From positions 462,665 to 526,664 of the forward strand of contig JAEUHM010000041.1 of the NCBI GenBank assembly GCA_016795485.1: a DNA stretch of 64,000 bases. Reading direction: 5' to 3'. The position numbers were made by a program, and so were the translations under genes. Below, piece by piece: positions 18,924 through 27,463 of the stretch; position 1 is the stretch's first letter, and every line of letters starts with the position of its first letter. The notes under the pieces are model-generated. The model was not told where the DNA came from, made no database searches, and saw nothing but the letters and a program-made list of their open reading frames with translations. This DNA comes from Verrucomicrobiaceae bacterium (lineage in GTDB: Bacteria; Verrucomicrobiota; Verrucomicrobiia; Verrucomicrobiales; Verrucomicrobiaceae).

Positions 18924-19727
18924 ATGCTTTGGGACTTCCTGCAGAAACACTGGCGGGACGGCGTGGAGATCTTCATCCTCGCTGCCTTGGCCTATCATGG
19001 GTACCTTTTCTTCAAGGCGACCCGTGGTGCCCGCATTTTGACGGGCCTGCTGGTGCTGTTGTTGAGTTTGGCCCTGATTTCGCAGTTTCTGCAACTCACC
19101 GTCATCAGTTGGTTGTTGCAGCGGTTGTCCGTGTTCCTCGCCATCGCGCTAGTCATCATCTTCCAGCCGGAGTTGAGGCGCGTCCTTGCGGAGTTAGGCA
19201 GCCAGCGGCTGTTCAGCTTCAATCGACCCGATGACCGCTCCCTGGATATGTTGATCGAGGCCATGGTGGAGCTTTCTCACAAGCGAGTGGGCGCGCTCAT
19301 CGCCATCAAACGCAGCATCGACATGAAGCAGTTTGCCGAAACAGGCGTGGAAGTGGATGCCATCATCTCCCGCGAGCTTCTAGGGACCATTTTTCATCCA
19401 AAAACACCCCTGCACGATGGCGGCGTGATCGTGGACCAAGGCCGCATCCTCGCCGCGGGCTGTGTTTTCCCCGTGTCACAGCGCGAGGTGAGAAACCGCG
19501 CGGTAGGCCTGCGGCACCGCGCCGCAATGGGCGTCACGGACGAGACCGATGCGGTCGCCCTCATCGTCTCTGAAGAAACAGGAGCACTTTCGTTAGGCTA
19601 CCGCGGGCTACTTTATCACGACCTGAGCCCAGAAGACGTGCGGGAGAAGCTCAACTCGGTGCTAACCACAGGAATGATCGATGACAACGACGACCACAAA
19701 GACGAACCCACCCGCGAACTGGCCTAG
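18924..19727 (+). CDS. cdaA: Membrane diadenylate cyclase
   Basis: The 267-residue protein matches CdaA in length and plan: three N-terminal transmembrane helices (about 14-30, 36-54, 60-80), a QPELRR linker and a DAC domain to about 245. It makes cyclic di-AMP from two ATP. The RHR motif (197-199, LRHRAAMG) and SEETGALS are conserved. The first active-site motif reads LHDGGVIV rather than the usual DGA, a conservative change worth noting. As in many bacteria, the next genes are a CdaR-like membrane stub and glmM, although here an unrelated gene lies in between. The 3' end overlaps the stub by 47 bases. Confidence 0.93.
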   Translation: MLWDFLQKHWRDGVEIFILAALAYHGYLFFKATRGARILTGLLVLLLSLALISQFLQLTVISWLLQRLSVFLAIALVIIFQPELRRVLAELGSQRLFSFNRPDDRSLDMLIEAMVELSHKRVGALIAIKRSIDMKQFAETGVEVDAIISRELLGTIFHPKTPLHDGGVIVDQGRILAAGCVFPVSQREVRNRAVGLRHRAAMGVTDETDAVALIVSEETGALSLGYRGLLYHDLSPEDVREKLNSVLTTGMIDDNDDHKDEPTRELA

Positions 19728-19884
19728 AGAAGTGCGGCTGATGGTCACGCGGAACTGGAAGGTCAAACTCCTGGCCATCGTGCTAGCGTTTCTGTTCTGG
19801 CACATCGTAAAGAGCGAGATCCGGCAACTGCCCTTGCCGAGCTTCACGGAGGAGCACTCGTTAAAGCAGTCCAGCGGGCTGTAG
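19681..19884 (+). CDS. Minimal CdaR/YbbR-like single-helix protein
   Basis: This 67-residue frame starts inside the end of cdaA (47-base overlap). Residues 21-44 read like the N-terminus of CdaR/YbbR proteins: a positively charged NWKVKLLAIVLAFLFWHIVK anchor. In full-length CdaR this anchor is followed by several extracytoplasmic YbbR domains. Here the protein ends 23 residues later, with none of them. It could be a genuine mini-regulator of CdaA or a truncated remnant, and the palindrome that begins 8 bases after the stop is a possible cause. The position between cdaA and glmM supports the assignment. Confidence 0.6.
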   Translation: MTTTTTKTNPPANWPREVRLMVTRNWKVKLLAIVLAFLFWHIVKSEIRQLPLPSFTEEHSLKQSSGL

Positions 19885-19891
19885 TAAGGGC

Positions 19892-19953
19892 TCGTAGTTC
19901 GAGCTTCAGCTCGTTCCCCGAGCCTCCTGAACGAGCTGAAGCTCGAACTACGA
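19892..19953. repeat. Long perfect palindrome (25-bp stem, 12-base loop)
   Basis: Bases 19892-19916 are exactly complementary to 19929-19953, leaving a 12-base loop (19917-19928). Each arm itself contains a smaller hairpin built on GAGCT-GA-AGCTC. It begins 8 bases after the CdaR-like stop and 107 bases before the caspase-like gene. There is no T-run on either side, so a simple Rho-independent terminator is less likely than a REP/MITE-like repeat or a structured RNA processing site, though it may still reduce read-through. Confidence 0.85.
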
Positions 19954-20059
19954 ACTCCGCTGGGCAGGTTCGGACAAAGAACCACTTTTTCCCAATCAAA
20001 TCCCCGTCTCCGGCGATAGGACTGGCACACTCCTTGTTCTCCACTTTACTCTCACCCCC

Positions 20060-21703
20060 ATGAAAGCTGCTCTCTGTGCCCTGCTCCTAGCTCCATGCTC
20101 CATGCTTTTGTCTGCTGAAAAGGCCGCGTTGGTCATTGGCAACAGCGCCTACCCGGATGAGGCGGGTGGCGACTACGGGGACCTGCCAAATGCAGTGCGG
20201 GATGCTAGGCTCATGAAGACGACTCTGGAGAGCGTAGGTTTCAGCGTGGTGTATGCGGAAGACGCCACCAAGTCCGTGATGGATGAGAAGCTCACGGAGT
20301 TTGAGAACAAGATCAGCAAGGGCGGCACGGCAGTCATCTATCTGGCGGCACATGGCATCGAGTTTGAGAAGCGGAACTACATCCTCTGTAGCAATGCCAA
20401 GGGCAAGGCACGCTCGCGCTTGGGAGAGGAGTCCATGGAGGCAGAGACATTCGCGGTGGCCATGCTCTCGGCGGGTGCCAGTCAGTCCTTTTTGTTTCTG
20501 GACTGCTGCCGGGAGAAGCCGGCTGCCGAGTGGGTCACCCGTGGACGCTCCAGTGGAGGCCTGGAGGACATGAAGATCACCGGAGACATCATCATCTCCT
20601 TTGCGGCACGTCCGGGAGAGAACGCACAGGACCAGCCACTCGTCAGTGGAGCAGGCGTCCTAAAAAACAACGGTCCCTACGCCCAAGCCCTGGCCAAGTG
20701 GATACCCGCCGGAGTGAAACACAGTGAGATGTTCGACAACATCCGCATTGAGGTAGACACGCTGACCAGCGGCCAACAGCGCACCTGGGAGAGCGGGAGC
20801 ATCTTGAGGCCGTTTTTCTTTGCGAAAGGGGGCTCGACTGCCCCTCCCGTGCAGGTGGCCAAGATGGTGCCATCCGTACCGACACTACCCGAGCCACCCG
20901 CAACCCGTAGCGGCACTCCAGCCACCGCCACCAAGGATGCCCCGTTTGTGAACGGCCTGGGCATGAAGTTTGTGCCGGTGTTGAACTACAAGGACGGCAA
21001 GAGAGTCCTCTTCAGCATCTGGGAAACACGGCGGCGGGACTATGCAGCGTATGCAGTGCAGAACATTGGAGTGGATACGGAATGGGAGGCCCAGGAATAC
21101 AAAGGTGTGCCTATAGGCCAGGAGACTGACCATCCCGTAGTGAGTGTGAGCTGGGCGGATGGCAAGGCCTTCTGCGCATGGCTGACGAAGACGGAGCGTG
21201 AGGGAGGACGCATCGGCGCACAGGATGAATACCGTCTGCCGACGGACGTAGAGTGGAGCTATGCGGTGGGGATAGGAGACAAAGAAGACGCCAGTGCCAG
21301 CCCGGAGGCAAAGAATGCTAAAATAGCCGCAGTGTATCCCTGGGGAGGCGACTTCCCACCTACGGGGAAAGTGGGAAACTATGCAGATGACGCGGCTAAG
21401 GCAAAAGACACTGCCTTTCTTGGCTACATAGAGGGCTACAACGATGGCTATGCCAGGAGAGCGCCAGTGGGAAGCTACCCAGCCAACCGATACGGCCTTT
21501 ACGATCTCGGGGGCAATGTTTGGGAATGGTGTGAGGATTGGTACAATGCTGAGCAAAAACACCGTGTTTTGCGCGGCGGTTCCTGGGTCGACCACGTCGG
21601 CGACTTTCTGCTCTCGTCCGGTCGCCTCATCCGCACGCCCGACTATCGCAGCAGCGACTACGGTTTCCGTTCTGTCTTAGTGATTGGCGGTGTTTCCCCC
21701 TAG
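20060..21703 (+). CDS. Secreted caspase-like (C14) / formylglycine-enzyme-fold protein
   Basis: The 547-residue product has a signal peptide (about 1-18). Residues 21-250 are a caspase-type peptidase C14 domain: ALVIGNSAY opening, catalytic His99 in LAAHGIE and Cys150 in FLDCCRE. A proline- and threonine-rich linker (255-292) leads to an FGE-sulfatase/C-type-lectin-like domain (about 295-540), with PVVSVSWADGKAFCAWL, YRLPTDVEWSYA, GLYDLGGNVWEW and RVLRGGSW ending in GFRSV. The pairing of caspase and this fold is known among variable proteins of diversity-generating retroelements, and codons 510-534 have the expected look. No reverse transcriptase gene is present in the window. The gene sits between the cdaA/CdaR-like pair and glmM. 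Confidence 0.85.
   Translation: MKAALCALLLAPCSMLLSAEKAALVIGNSAYPDEAGGDYGDLPNAVRDARLMKTTLESVGFSVVYAEDATKSVMDEKLTEFENKISKGGTAVIYLAAHGIEFEKRNYILCSNAKGKARSRLGEESMEAETFAVAMLSAGASQSFLFLDCCREKPAAEWVTRGRSSGGLEDMKITGDIIISFAARPGENAQDQPLVSGAGVLKNNGPYAQALAKWIPAGVKHSEMFDNIRIEVDTLTSGQQRTWESGSILRPFFFAKGGSTAPPVQVAKMVPSVPTLPEPPATRSGTPATATKDAPFVNGLGMKFVPVLNYKDGKRVLFSIWETRRRDYAAYAVQNIGVDTEWEAQEYKGVPIGQETDHPVVSVSWADGKAFCAWLTKTEREGGRIGAQDEYRLPTDVEWSYAVGIGDKEDASASPEAKNAKIAAVYPWGGDFPPTGKVGNYADDAAKAKDTAFLGYIEGYNDGYARRAPVGSYPANRYGLYDLGGNVWEWCEDWYNAEQKHRVLRGGSWVDHVGDFLLSSGRLIRTPDYRSSDYGFRSVLVIGGVSP
21587..21661 (+). other. Candidate hypervariable region of a retroelement target gene
   Basis: These 25 codons lie between the conserved RGGSW and GFR motifs of the formylglycine-enzyme-fold domain. 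By hand count 22 of 25 end in C or T (15 of 25 in the stretch just before). That is expected if many arose from AAC or AAT codons of an adenine-mutagenised template. In known targets this surface loop is the part that varies. No template repeat was found in the window, so the call rests on codon pattern and position only. Confidence 0.4.
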
Positions 21704-21820
21704 TTCTGGCTCAGTGTTACATTGTTTCGCCCAATGCTCCCCCTTCAGCGCCTTTCCCAAGTTTGTGGACGCAAAGTTCATCTCGCTACCAGCCAAATCA
21801 GCACGCAGGACAAACTGTTG

Positions 21821-21839
21821 CCTGGCTCTGTGAGCCAGG
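21821..21839. other. Short hairpin between the caspase-like gene and glmM
   Basis: CCTGGCTC (21821-21828) pairs with GAGCCAGG (21832-21839) around a three-base loop. It lies in the 264-base gap 21704-21967, about 118 bases after the caspase-like stop. There is no following T-run. It could be a weak terminator or processing site. Nothing else, including no tRNA or small coding frame, was recognised in this gap. Confidence 0.4.
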
Positions 21840-21967
21840 AGGCGTGAGACAACACCCCGAGCGCAAGGCCATGAACCCCCAACCCGCCCGCTGCCTCACA
21901 CAGAGGGCCTACAGTCGGTGCCCAGCCTTTGACATTGCGTCTCTCCTGCGGTAAACCCGGCCTCTTC

Positions 21968-23338
21968 ATGTCACAGGAAAAACGCCAGTTCTTCGGCACC
22001 GATGGTGTCCGCGCCGTAGCCAATCGCCATCCGATGACCCCCGAGTTCGTCATGCGGCTCGGGCAGGCGGCGGCAGTCGTCCTCGGAGCCAAAGCAGGGC
22101 CGGGAGAGAGGCCTAGTTGCATCGTGGGCCGAGATACTCGCGCCTCGGGTGAGATGCTGGAGGCTGCACTGGTGGCTGGGCTCAACTCTGCGGGTGTGGA
22201 TGTCTACCTCGCGGGTGTGGTGCCCACTCCTACCGTGGCCATGCTGACGGCAAAACATCGCAAGGGCTTCGGCGTGATCGTTTCCGCCTCTCACAACCCC
22301 TTCCATGACAATGGCATCAAGTTCGTGCATGGCGATGGCCACAAGCTGAACGACAAGACGGAGCTGGCGATCGAGAAGATCGTGCTCGGGAACTCGGAGT
22401 CGCCTGTGCCTCGCCCAGAAGGCCGTGGATTGGGTCGGGTGCATCGCATTACCAGCGCCATCGACGAGTATGTGGAGCATGCGCTCGCAAGCATGGGCGG
22501 AGTGAAGTTGGACGGCATGACCATCGCGCTGGACAACGCGCACGGAGCGGCCTCGATCACCTCGACTCGCGCACTGGAAGCGCTCGGAGCGGATGTGCGG
22601 GTGTTTCACTCGGAGCCAGATGGTTTTAACATCAACGAAGACTGCGGCTGCACGCATGGCGAGGAGTTGGAGCGCCTCGTGAAGCAAACTCAGGCTCACG
22701 CGGGCGTGGCTCACGATGGAGATGCGGACCGCATCGCTCTCTGTGATGAAAACGGCATCGTCGTGGACGGAGATGAACTCATGGCGATCGCCGCCGAGTC
22801 CATGCTCCGCAAAGGCACGCTCAAGCAGAACACCATCGCCGTAACCATCATGTCCAACTACGGCTTGGATGATCTCGTGTCTGGCCTAGGCGGCAAAGTC
22901 ATCCGCACCAACGTGGGTGATCGCTACGTGCTGGAGGTGATGCGGGAGAAGGGGCTCAACTTCGGCGGTGAGCAGTCTGGGCACATCATTTTTGGCGACT
23001 GGGCGACGACCGGAGATGGCCTCATCGCGGGGCTGCAAGTCCTCCGCATCATGAAGGAGACGGGCGAGCCGCTGTCTCAACTGCGGAAGTGCCTGAAGAA
23101 GTTCCCACAGGCAGCACGCAATCTCCGTGTCAGCTCCAAGCCGCCCACTGCGGAACTCATAGAGGCCACCAAGATCATCAAAGAGACCGAGAAGAAACTC
23201 GGGGACTACGGGCGCGTGCTCCTGCGCTACTCCGGCACCGAGCCGCTGGTGAGATTGCTCATCGAAGGCAGAGACGTCGAGTATCTTGAGTCCCAAGCAG
23301 ACAAGATCGCCTCTGCCATTCTCGCTCAGATCGGCTAA
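21968..23338 (+). CDS. glmM: Phosphoglucosamine mutase
   Basis: Read from ATG 21968, the 456-residue protein matches GlmM in length. It converts glucosamine-6-phosphate to glucosamine-1-phosphate for peptidoglycan and lipopolysaccharide precursors. FFGTDGVRA at 8-16, the phospho-serine loop SASHNP (Ser108), the metal loop DGDADR, GGEQSGH and the C-terminal phosphate-binding RYSGTEPLVR are all intact. In many bacteria glmM follows cdaA and cdaR, and CdaA activity is linked to GlmM; the locus here keeps the order with one inserted gene. Its stop codon overlaps the stop of the FG-GAP gene on the other strand. Confidence 0.96.
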   Translation: MSQEKRQFFGTDGVRAVANRHPMTPEFVMRLGQAAAVVLGAKAGPGERPSCIVGRDTRASGEMLEAALVAGLNSAGVDVYLAGVVPTPTVAMLTAKHRKGFGVIVSASHNPFHDNGIKFVHGDGHKLNDKTELAIEKIVLGNSESPVPRPEGRGLGRVHRITSAIDEYVEHALASMGGVKLDGMTIALDNAHGAASITSTRALEALGADVRVFHSEPDGFNINEDCGCTHGEELERLVKQTQAHAGVAHDGDADRIALCDENGIVVDGDELMAIAAESMLRKGTLKQNTIAVTIMSNYGLDDLVSGLGGKVIRTNVGDRYVLEVMREKGLNFGGEQSGHIIFGDWATTGDGLIAGLQVLRIMKETGEPLSQLRKCLKKFPQAARNLRVSSKPPTAELIEATKIIKETEKKLGDYGRVLLRYSGTEPLVRLLIEGRDVEYLESQADKIASAILAQIG

Positions 23339-26157
23339 CGCCGGACAATGGCTTTCACTGTGTCCGGGAAGGTCACCACGGCTGTGGAGACTGGCTGCGT
23401 GGTGCTGCCGCCGACACAGTGCTGGAGCCCAGTGTTGCCCGCACCCGAGCTATCGCGGAAGAACGATGGCACAGAGATGCTGGCGATCTTTTCGCGGCCA
23501 GGCAACAGGGAGAAACGCATTCCTTTGCGCATCAGGGCGCGCGGCAGGTAGTCCGAGGGCGAGTTGGAGTTGCTGTTGCTGATGTCGCCTACCATCCACG
23601 CGAGATTGTCAGCGGCAGTGGCCCCACGCTTCTCTGGCTTCAAAGTGACGAGCACACCGTAGCTCGATGCAGCGGAAGTGAACGCCATGTCCACGGCTCC
23701 AAGTGTGGCAATGCGTCCGCCCTGGCCATCTGGCATGATGTCTCCCTCCCTGAGCAGGACGATGGTCGCGTCTGGCAAGGGTGCCCTTAGCACGTGCACG
23801 ACCAGTACGGTGTCATTGGCGGGCGTGACGCCTGCACCACTCACTGTGGCAAGCACGAGAATGTTGCCTCGATTGTCGATGCCGTATTCGAGGAATCGTT
23901 TCCACCTGAGAGAAGTTCCGGGGATGATGTCTCCTTTGCGGGCAAACTGTTTGATGCCGACACTCTCCACATTGCTGTAGAGCGCCTCGTTGTTCGCCGG
24001 CGTGACACCTTTGGTTGCATCCAAGACCAAGGTAGCACGGAACAAATAAGTGCGTGCCATCGTTCCATCCAGCCCGGTGTGGCCGAGGAAGCTGGAATAC
24101 TGAGGTGAACTCGTCGTGGCTGCTCCGGTGGCGTCTGGTGCAAACGATCCGCTGAGCACGAGTGTGGCTGCATTGCTGACGAAGATGCCGGAGGTCACTG
24201 GTGTGCTCTGGATGAAGCCGCTGTAGATGCACTGAGCTGAGTCTGCGAAAGAAATGCGTCCACTGAACTCACCGTGTTTGCCAAGGCCGGGCATGGGCAC
24301 GTTATCAATACCTTCCCGGACATAAGCTACTCCAAGCGTGAAGATCGCAGAGTCGCTCGCAGGCGTGACGGGCGTAGCGCCGGTGCCAGCACGCAACTTG
24401 AGTGGCATTCCCAGGAAAAGGCCTGTTTCAAACGGCGCGCGTGACTCACCGATCGACTTCACCGCTACGTTTTGCAGGGAGGGATAAGTGGCGCTGGAGT
24501 TGTCGATGACTTTTACCACCCCAGTGGCTACTCCGCCATCGGAGTAATACTGAGAAGTCACGCCACTGGCGTCTGTCATGCGCATGAAGAGATCCAGCGG
24601 GCTGTTGGACAAAGGGCGGAACACCTTTTTCCCAGTCTCCGTAGAGCTAAACGGCGGCATGCCCATGTTCACTGGCGTGTTTGCCACGGCAACTGGGATG
24701 GGACCAAACCCGCTCTGCAAGGTGCTCCAGAGACCGTGGTTCTTTCCACCAGCAGTGCCAGGACCCGTCATGCTGGCGATGTAGCTCACGCCGTTGAAAG
24801 CGGTGAGCTCTCCGAAGCCGGAGAAGCTGGCGGTTCCAGATGCGAGTGCTGTGGTCTTGGTAGATGCCAGCACCTGGAACATCCCCGAAGCATCATGTGC
24901 ATACGGTCCCGCCTTCCACACAGCACCACTATCAGGTCCCGCCACGTCATCACCTGGTGCACCGCCTAACACAAAACCGTCTGGCGTGACACCGACCGAA
25001 GAACCGTACCTGCCTCCGACTCCCGATGCCATGGCAGTAAGCTGATCCAGGGTCCGAGCCCGATGATCCAGCACCACGACAGCGCCGTGATCCATCACCG
25101 GCTGACCAAGCCCTGGCCCCGGTGGTGTGTAGTCGGCTCCGAGGATGCCCACGGCTGTGATCCCATTGCAAGTGGCCACTGCGGCTCCCACATTTTGATT
25201 CGGCGCGCCATCAATCCCACCCAAGCGAGCCTGAGGTGACGTGGGAATGGTCACATCATAAAGATAGGCGCTTCCGGCATTAGGCCCCGGAGTCATGCCG
25301 GTGCTCGCAGTGAACGGGGCACCCACGACCAGGAAGGCATCGTCCATGCTCACGCAGAAGCCATACTGCCCCGCTGCACCCATGCCTTTAGGGTCCGAGA
25401 GAAGCACGATCGTCGAACCTCCGACCGCATCAAACAACAGCACGCGGCCATCCCCTGAGTTGGAACCCGGTGCGCCTGCGGCCACCATGCCCTTCCAAAT
25501 CGCAACAGAGGTTCCGAACTGGCGCAAGTCCAACCCAGAAAACACGGACACGCCCACAAGGGTGACTAACGCGGAGTCGGCACGGATGCTGTAGGTCTCC
25601 ACCGCACCCATGTTTGACGCTGCAAGTGTGTCATCAAAACCGGGCGCGCCAAAAACGACCGTATCTCCCTCGATAGCCACGGATTTGCCCCAGTTGTCAT
25701 CAGCGGAAGGAGTCTCAGAAGGCTCGATTTTGCGGACCAATGCTCCAGTGTCGATGTTGTATAGGTAAACAGCACCACGCTTGCTCACGGAAGCGGTTCC
25801 CCACTCTGGGGAACCCACCACGAGCATGTTCCCGGACACAGCGACCGCCTCACCGAATCGTCCGCCCGTGATGCCATCAGCAGGATAGATGGTGCGCAGA
25901 AGCTTGTGGCTCTTGGCATCAAAAACATGGACGCCGCCTGTCTGAAGCGTGGTCCCTGCAATCGTGCGAGTCGCAAGCGGCGAGCCAACCGCGATCAGGC
26001 CATTGGCACTTGCCACCGAGTGACGGGGCTCTCCGATGAACTCGCCGGCATGATTGCCGGGCGGGGTGATGCGGACGTTAGGAGTGAGTCCGGCAGCAAA
26101 CAAACTGGCAGCGCTCAAAAGAGCGGCAAGGTGCAGATAGATTGGCTTTACTTTCAT
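23335..26157 (-). CDS. Large secreted FG-GAP beta-propeller protein
   Basis: The 940-residue product has a signal peptide (about 1-22, MKVKPIYLHLAALLSAASLFAA). Residues 45-430 contain repeated FG-GAP/integrin-alpha-like blades: GEPRHSVASANGLIAVGSP, GGRFGEAVAVSGNMLVVGSP, DNWGKSVAIEGDTVVFGAPG, GQYGFCVSMDDAFLVVGAP and GGRYGSSVGVTPDGFVLGGAPG. From about 440 a second region of different beta-rich repeats follows, with recurrent units around GVTPANDTVL and LLREGDIMPDGQGG, seen in secreted proteins of Planctomycetes and Verrucomicrobiota. No catalytic motif or anchoring signal is visible. It stands alone on the minus strand; its function is unknown, probably adhesion or surface structure. Confidence 0.75.
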   Translation of the reverse strand: MKVKPIYLHLAALLSAASLFAAGLTPNVRITPPGNHAGEFIGEPRHSVASANGLIAVGSPLATRTIAGTTLQTGGVHVFDAKSHKLLRTIYPADGITGGRFGEAVAVSGNMLVVGSPEWGTASVSKRGAVYLYNIDTGALVRKIEPSETPSADDNWGKSVAIEGDTVVFGAPGFDDTLAASNMGAVETYSIRADSALVTLVGVSVFSGLDLRQFGTSVAIWKGMVAAGAPGSNSGDGRVLLFDAVGGSTIVLLSDPKGMGAAGQYGFCVSMDDAFLVVGAPFTASTGMTPGPNAGSAYLYDVTIPTSPQARLGGIDGAPNQNVGAAVATCNGITAVGILGADYTPPGPGLGQPVMDHGAVVVLDHRARTLDQLTAMASGVGGRYGSSVGVTPDGFVLGGAPGDDVAGPDSGAVWKAGPYAHDASGMFQVLASTKTTALASGTASFSGFGELTAFNGVSYIASMTGPGTAGGKNHGLWSTLQSGFGPIPVAVANTPVNMGMPPFSSTETGKKVFRPLSNSPLDLFMRMTDASGVTSQYYSDGGVATGVVKVIDNSSATYPSLQNVAVKSIGESRAPFETGLFLGMPLKLRAGTGATPVTPASDSAIFTLGVAYVREGIDNVPMPGLGKHGEFSGRISFADSAQCIYSGFIQSTPVTSGIFVSNAATLVLSGSFAPDATGAATTSSPQYSSFLGHTGLDGTMARTYLFRATLVLDATKGVTPANNEALYSNVESVGIKQFARKGDIIPGTSLRWKRFLEYGIDNRGNILVLATVSGAGVTPANDTVLVVHVLRAPLPDATIVLLREGDIMPDGQGGRIATLGAVDMAFTSAASSYGVLVTLKPEKRGATAADNLAWMVGDISNSNSNSPSDYLPRALMRKGMRFSLLPGREKIASISVPSFFRDSSGAGNTGLQHCVGGSTTQPVSTAVVTFPDTVKAIVRR

Positions 26158-26200
26158 GTGGGGCGGTTGGTCTGGTTGTAGTCTTTTTCAGCGAGCGCCT

Positions 26201-27463
26201 TCAATGCAGCTTTTTGGCGCGTGGGATGGTGATGCGGCTGAACTTGGTGCCATTCCACCTTAGCTCGATGGCCTGATCAGCAGCACACTTCACGCCGTCC
26301 AGCATGTCTTCATCATCTTCCAACTCGGGCCGGATGACTATCGCTGTGCCACTCTGAGGCAACTTCCAGTCACCTGCGATGAAGGGTCCGCTATTGTTCT
26401 GTTCATCGGGCTTGCTGAAAAAGTCCCTCGGTTCCGGCAGTGGAAGATCGGTAAACGTCGCCACTCTGAACTCACCGTTCTTGAACTCGAACAAACGCAC
26501 ATCGCTGGTAGCCTCTGGGCCTGCGGTCCAGTGCTTGACGTGCACTGCAAGGAGACGCGCTCCGTTCTTGCGTTTCCACAGAGCGCTTTCGAGGACGTCA
26601 CCTTCTCCATCGGTAGCAGAGCTGATCGAAAGATAGCCGTTTTTCAAATCAACCCGCACATCGCGCACACCTTGAGGTGGTGTTGTCGGCTGCTGTAGCA
26701 ACTTTTTGCGCTCAACAGGATTAACGAGCATGGCTAGGGAGCCAAGATTGGGCATGGCTTCAATGGGTAGAGCGGCGAACAACTGACTGACATCCGCAGT
26801 GGCTGCTACTTTCTCCGAAGGCACAAAAACGCGATCAAGCTCCCATCCATCGCGATGCGCACCACTGCCACGGGCAATACGCACAAGCCCAATGTCCTTT
26901 TGAAAGACGAAGGTGCTGAAGTTGGAGTTTCCTTCGTGGAGAGATGCATAACGAACTACATCGCGGTTAGGGTTGAGCCGGATGCTGATGCTCGTGAGTC
27001 CCATGGTGTAGAGCCAACTCTCCTCAGAGGAGGTCACAGATTCATCCGTTGGTTTTTTGAGCTCGTCGCTCTCTGCATCACGAGCAGGAATGCGCACATC
27101 AGCCAGAGAGAAGTCTGGTTTGCTCGTACCGCTCATCCACTTCTTCAAGTCGGCATTTTCCTCTCCAAACCAAACATCATAGAGCGCACCTTCTGGCGTC
27201 AGCACCCACTGCAGGGGCTCAATGCGGCGGCTGGGACTGGAAGTGGTGATGCGCAGTTCCATGGCGGTGCCAAAGTCTCCCTTGCCAAGCTCGTGAAGAG
27301 TCGCAGTCGCCGTGATCGCTTGGTCGCCCGCATCTTCACTCCAGTGCTTGCCGACAAAACGCATCGGCTGCTCATAAGGTGGCAGGAAGCCCGAACTCGA
27401 AGAAACTGGCAAGAGGGTGACTGCGATGACACACAGGTGGATGAGGTTGGTGAGCGCATTCAT
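26201..27463 (-). CDS. Secreted protein of unknown function, last gene of an overlapping operon
   Basis: The start ATG 27463 overlaps the upstream stop as ATGA and opens a signal peptide (MNALTNLIHLCVIAVTLLPVSS). The 420-residue mature protein is beta-rich and has no motif I recognise. Segments such as LYDVWFGEENADLKKW, WELDRVFVPSEKVA and the C-terminal GTKFSRITIPRAKKLH suggest a sandwich or propeller fold. It is the terminal member of the leftward operon that begins at 30921, so it is probably made together with the membrane and lipoproteins encoded there. I cannot assign a role. Confidence 0.65.
   Translation of the reverse strand: MNALTNLIHLCVIAVTLLPVSSSSGFLPPYEQPMRFVGKHWSEDAGDQAITATATLHELGKGDFGTAMELRITTSSPSRRIEPLQWVLTPEGALYDVWFGEENADLKKWMSGTSKPDFSLADVRIPARDAESDELKKPTDESVTSSEESWLYTMGLTSISIRLNPNRDVVRYASLHEGNSNFSTFVFQKDIGLVRIARGSGAHRDGWELDRVFVPSEKVAATADVSQLFAALPIEAMPNLGSLAMLVNPVERKKLLQQPTTPPQGVRDVRVDLKNGYLSISSATDGEGDVLESALWKRKNGARLLAVHVKHWTAGPEATSDVRLFEFKNGEFRVATFTDLPLPEPRDFFSKPDEQNNSGPFIAGDWKLPQSGTAIVIRPELEDDEDMLDGVKCAADQAIELRWNGTKFSRITIPRAKKLH

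Noticed and set aside
21704..21967. Possible template repeat or RNA gene downstream of the candidate variable region
   Set aside because: No stretch resembling the variable region was found there, and no tRNA-like cloverleaf; only an 8-bp hairpin is evident.
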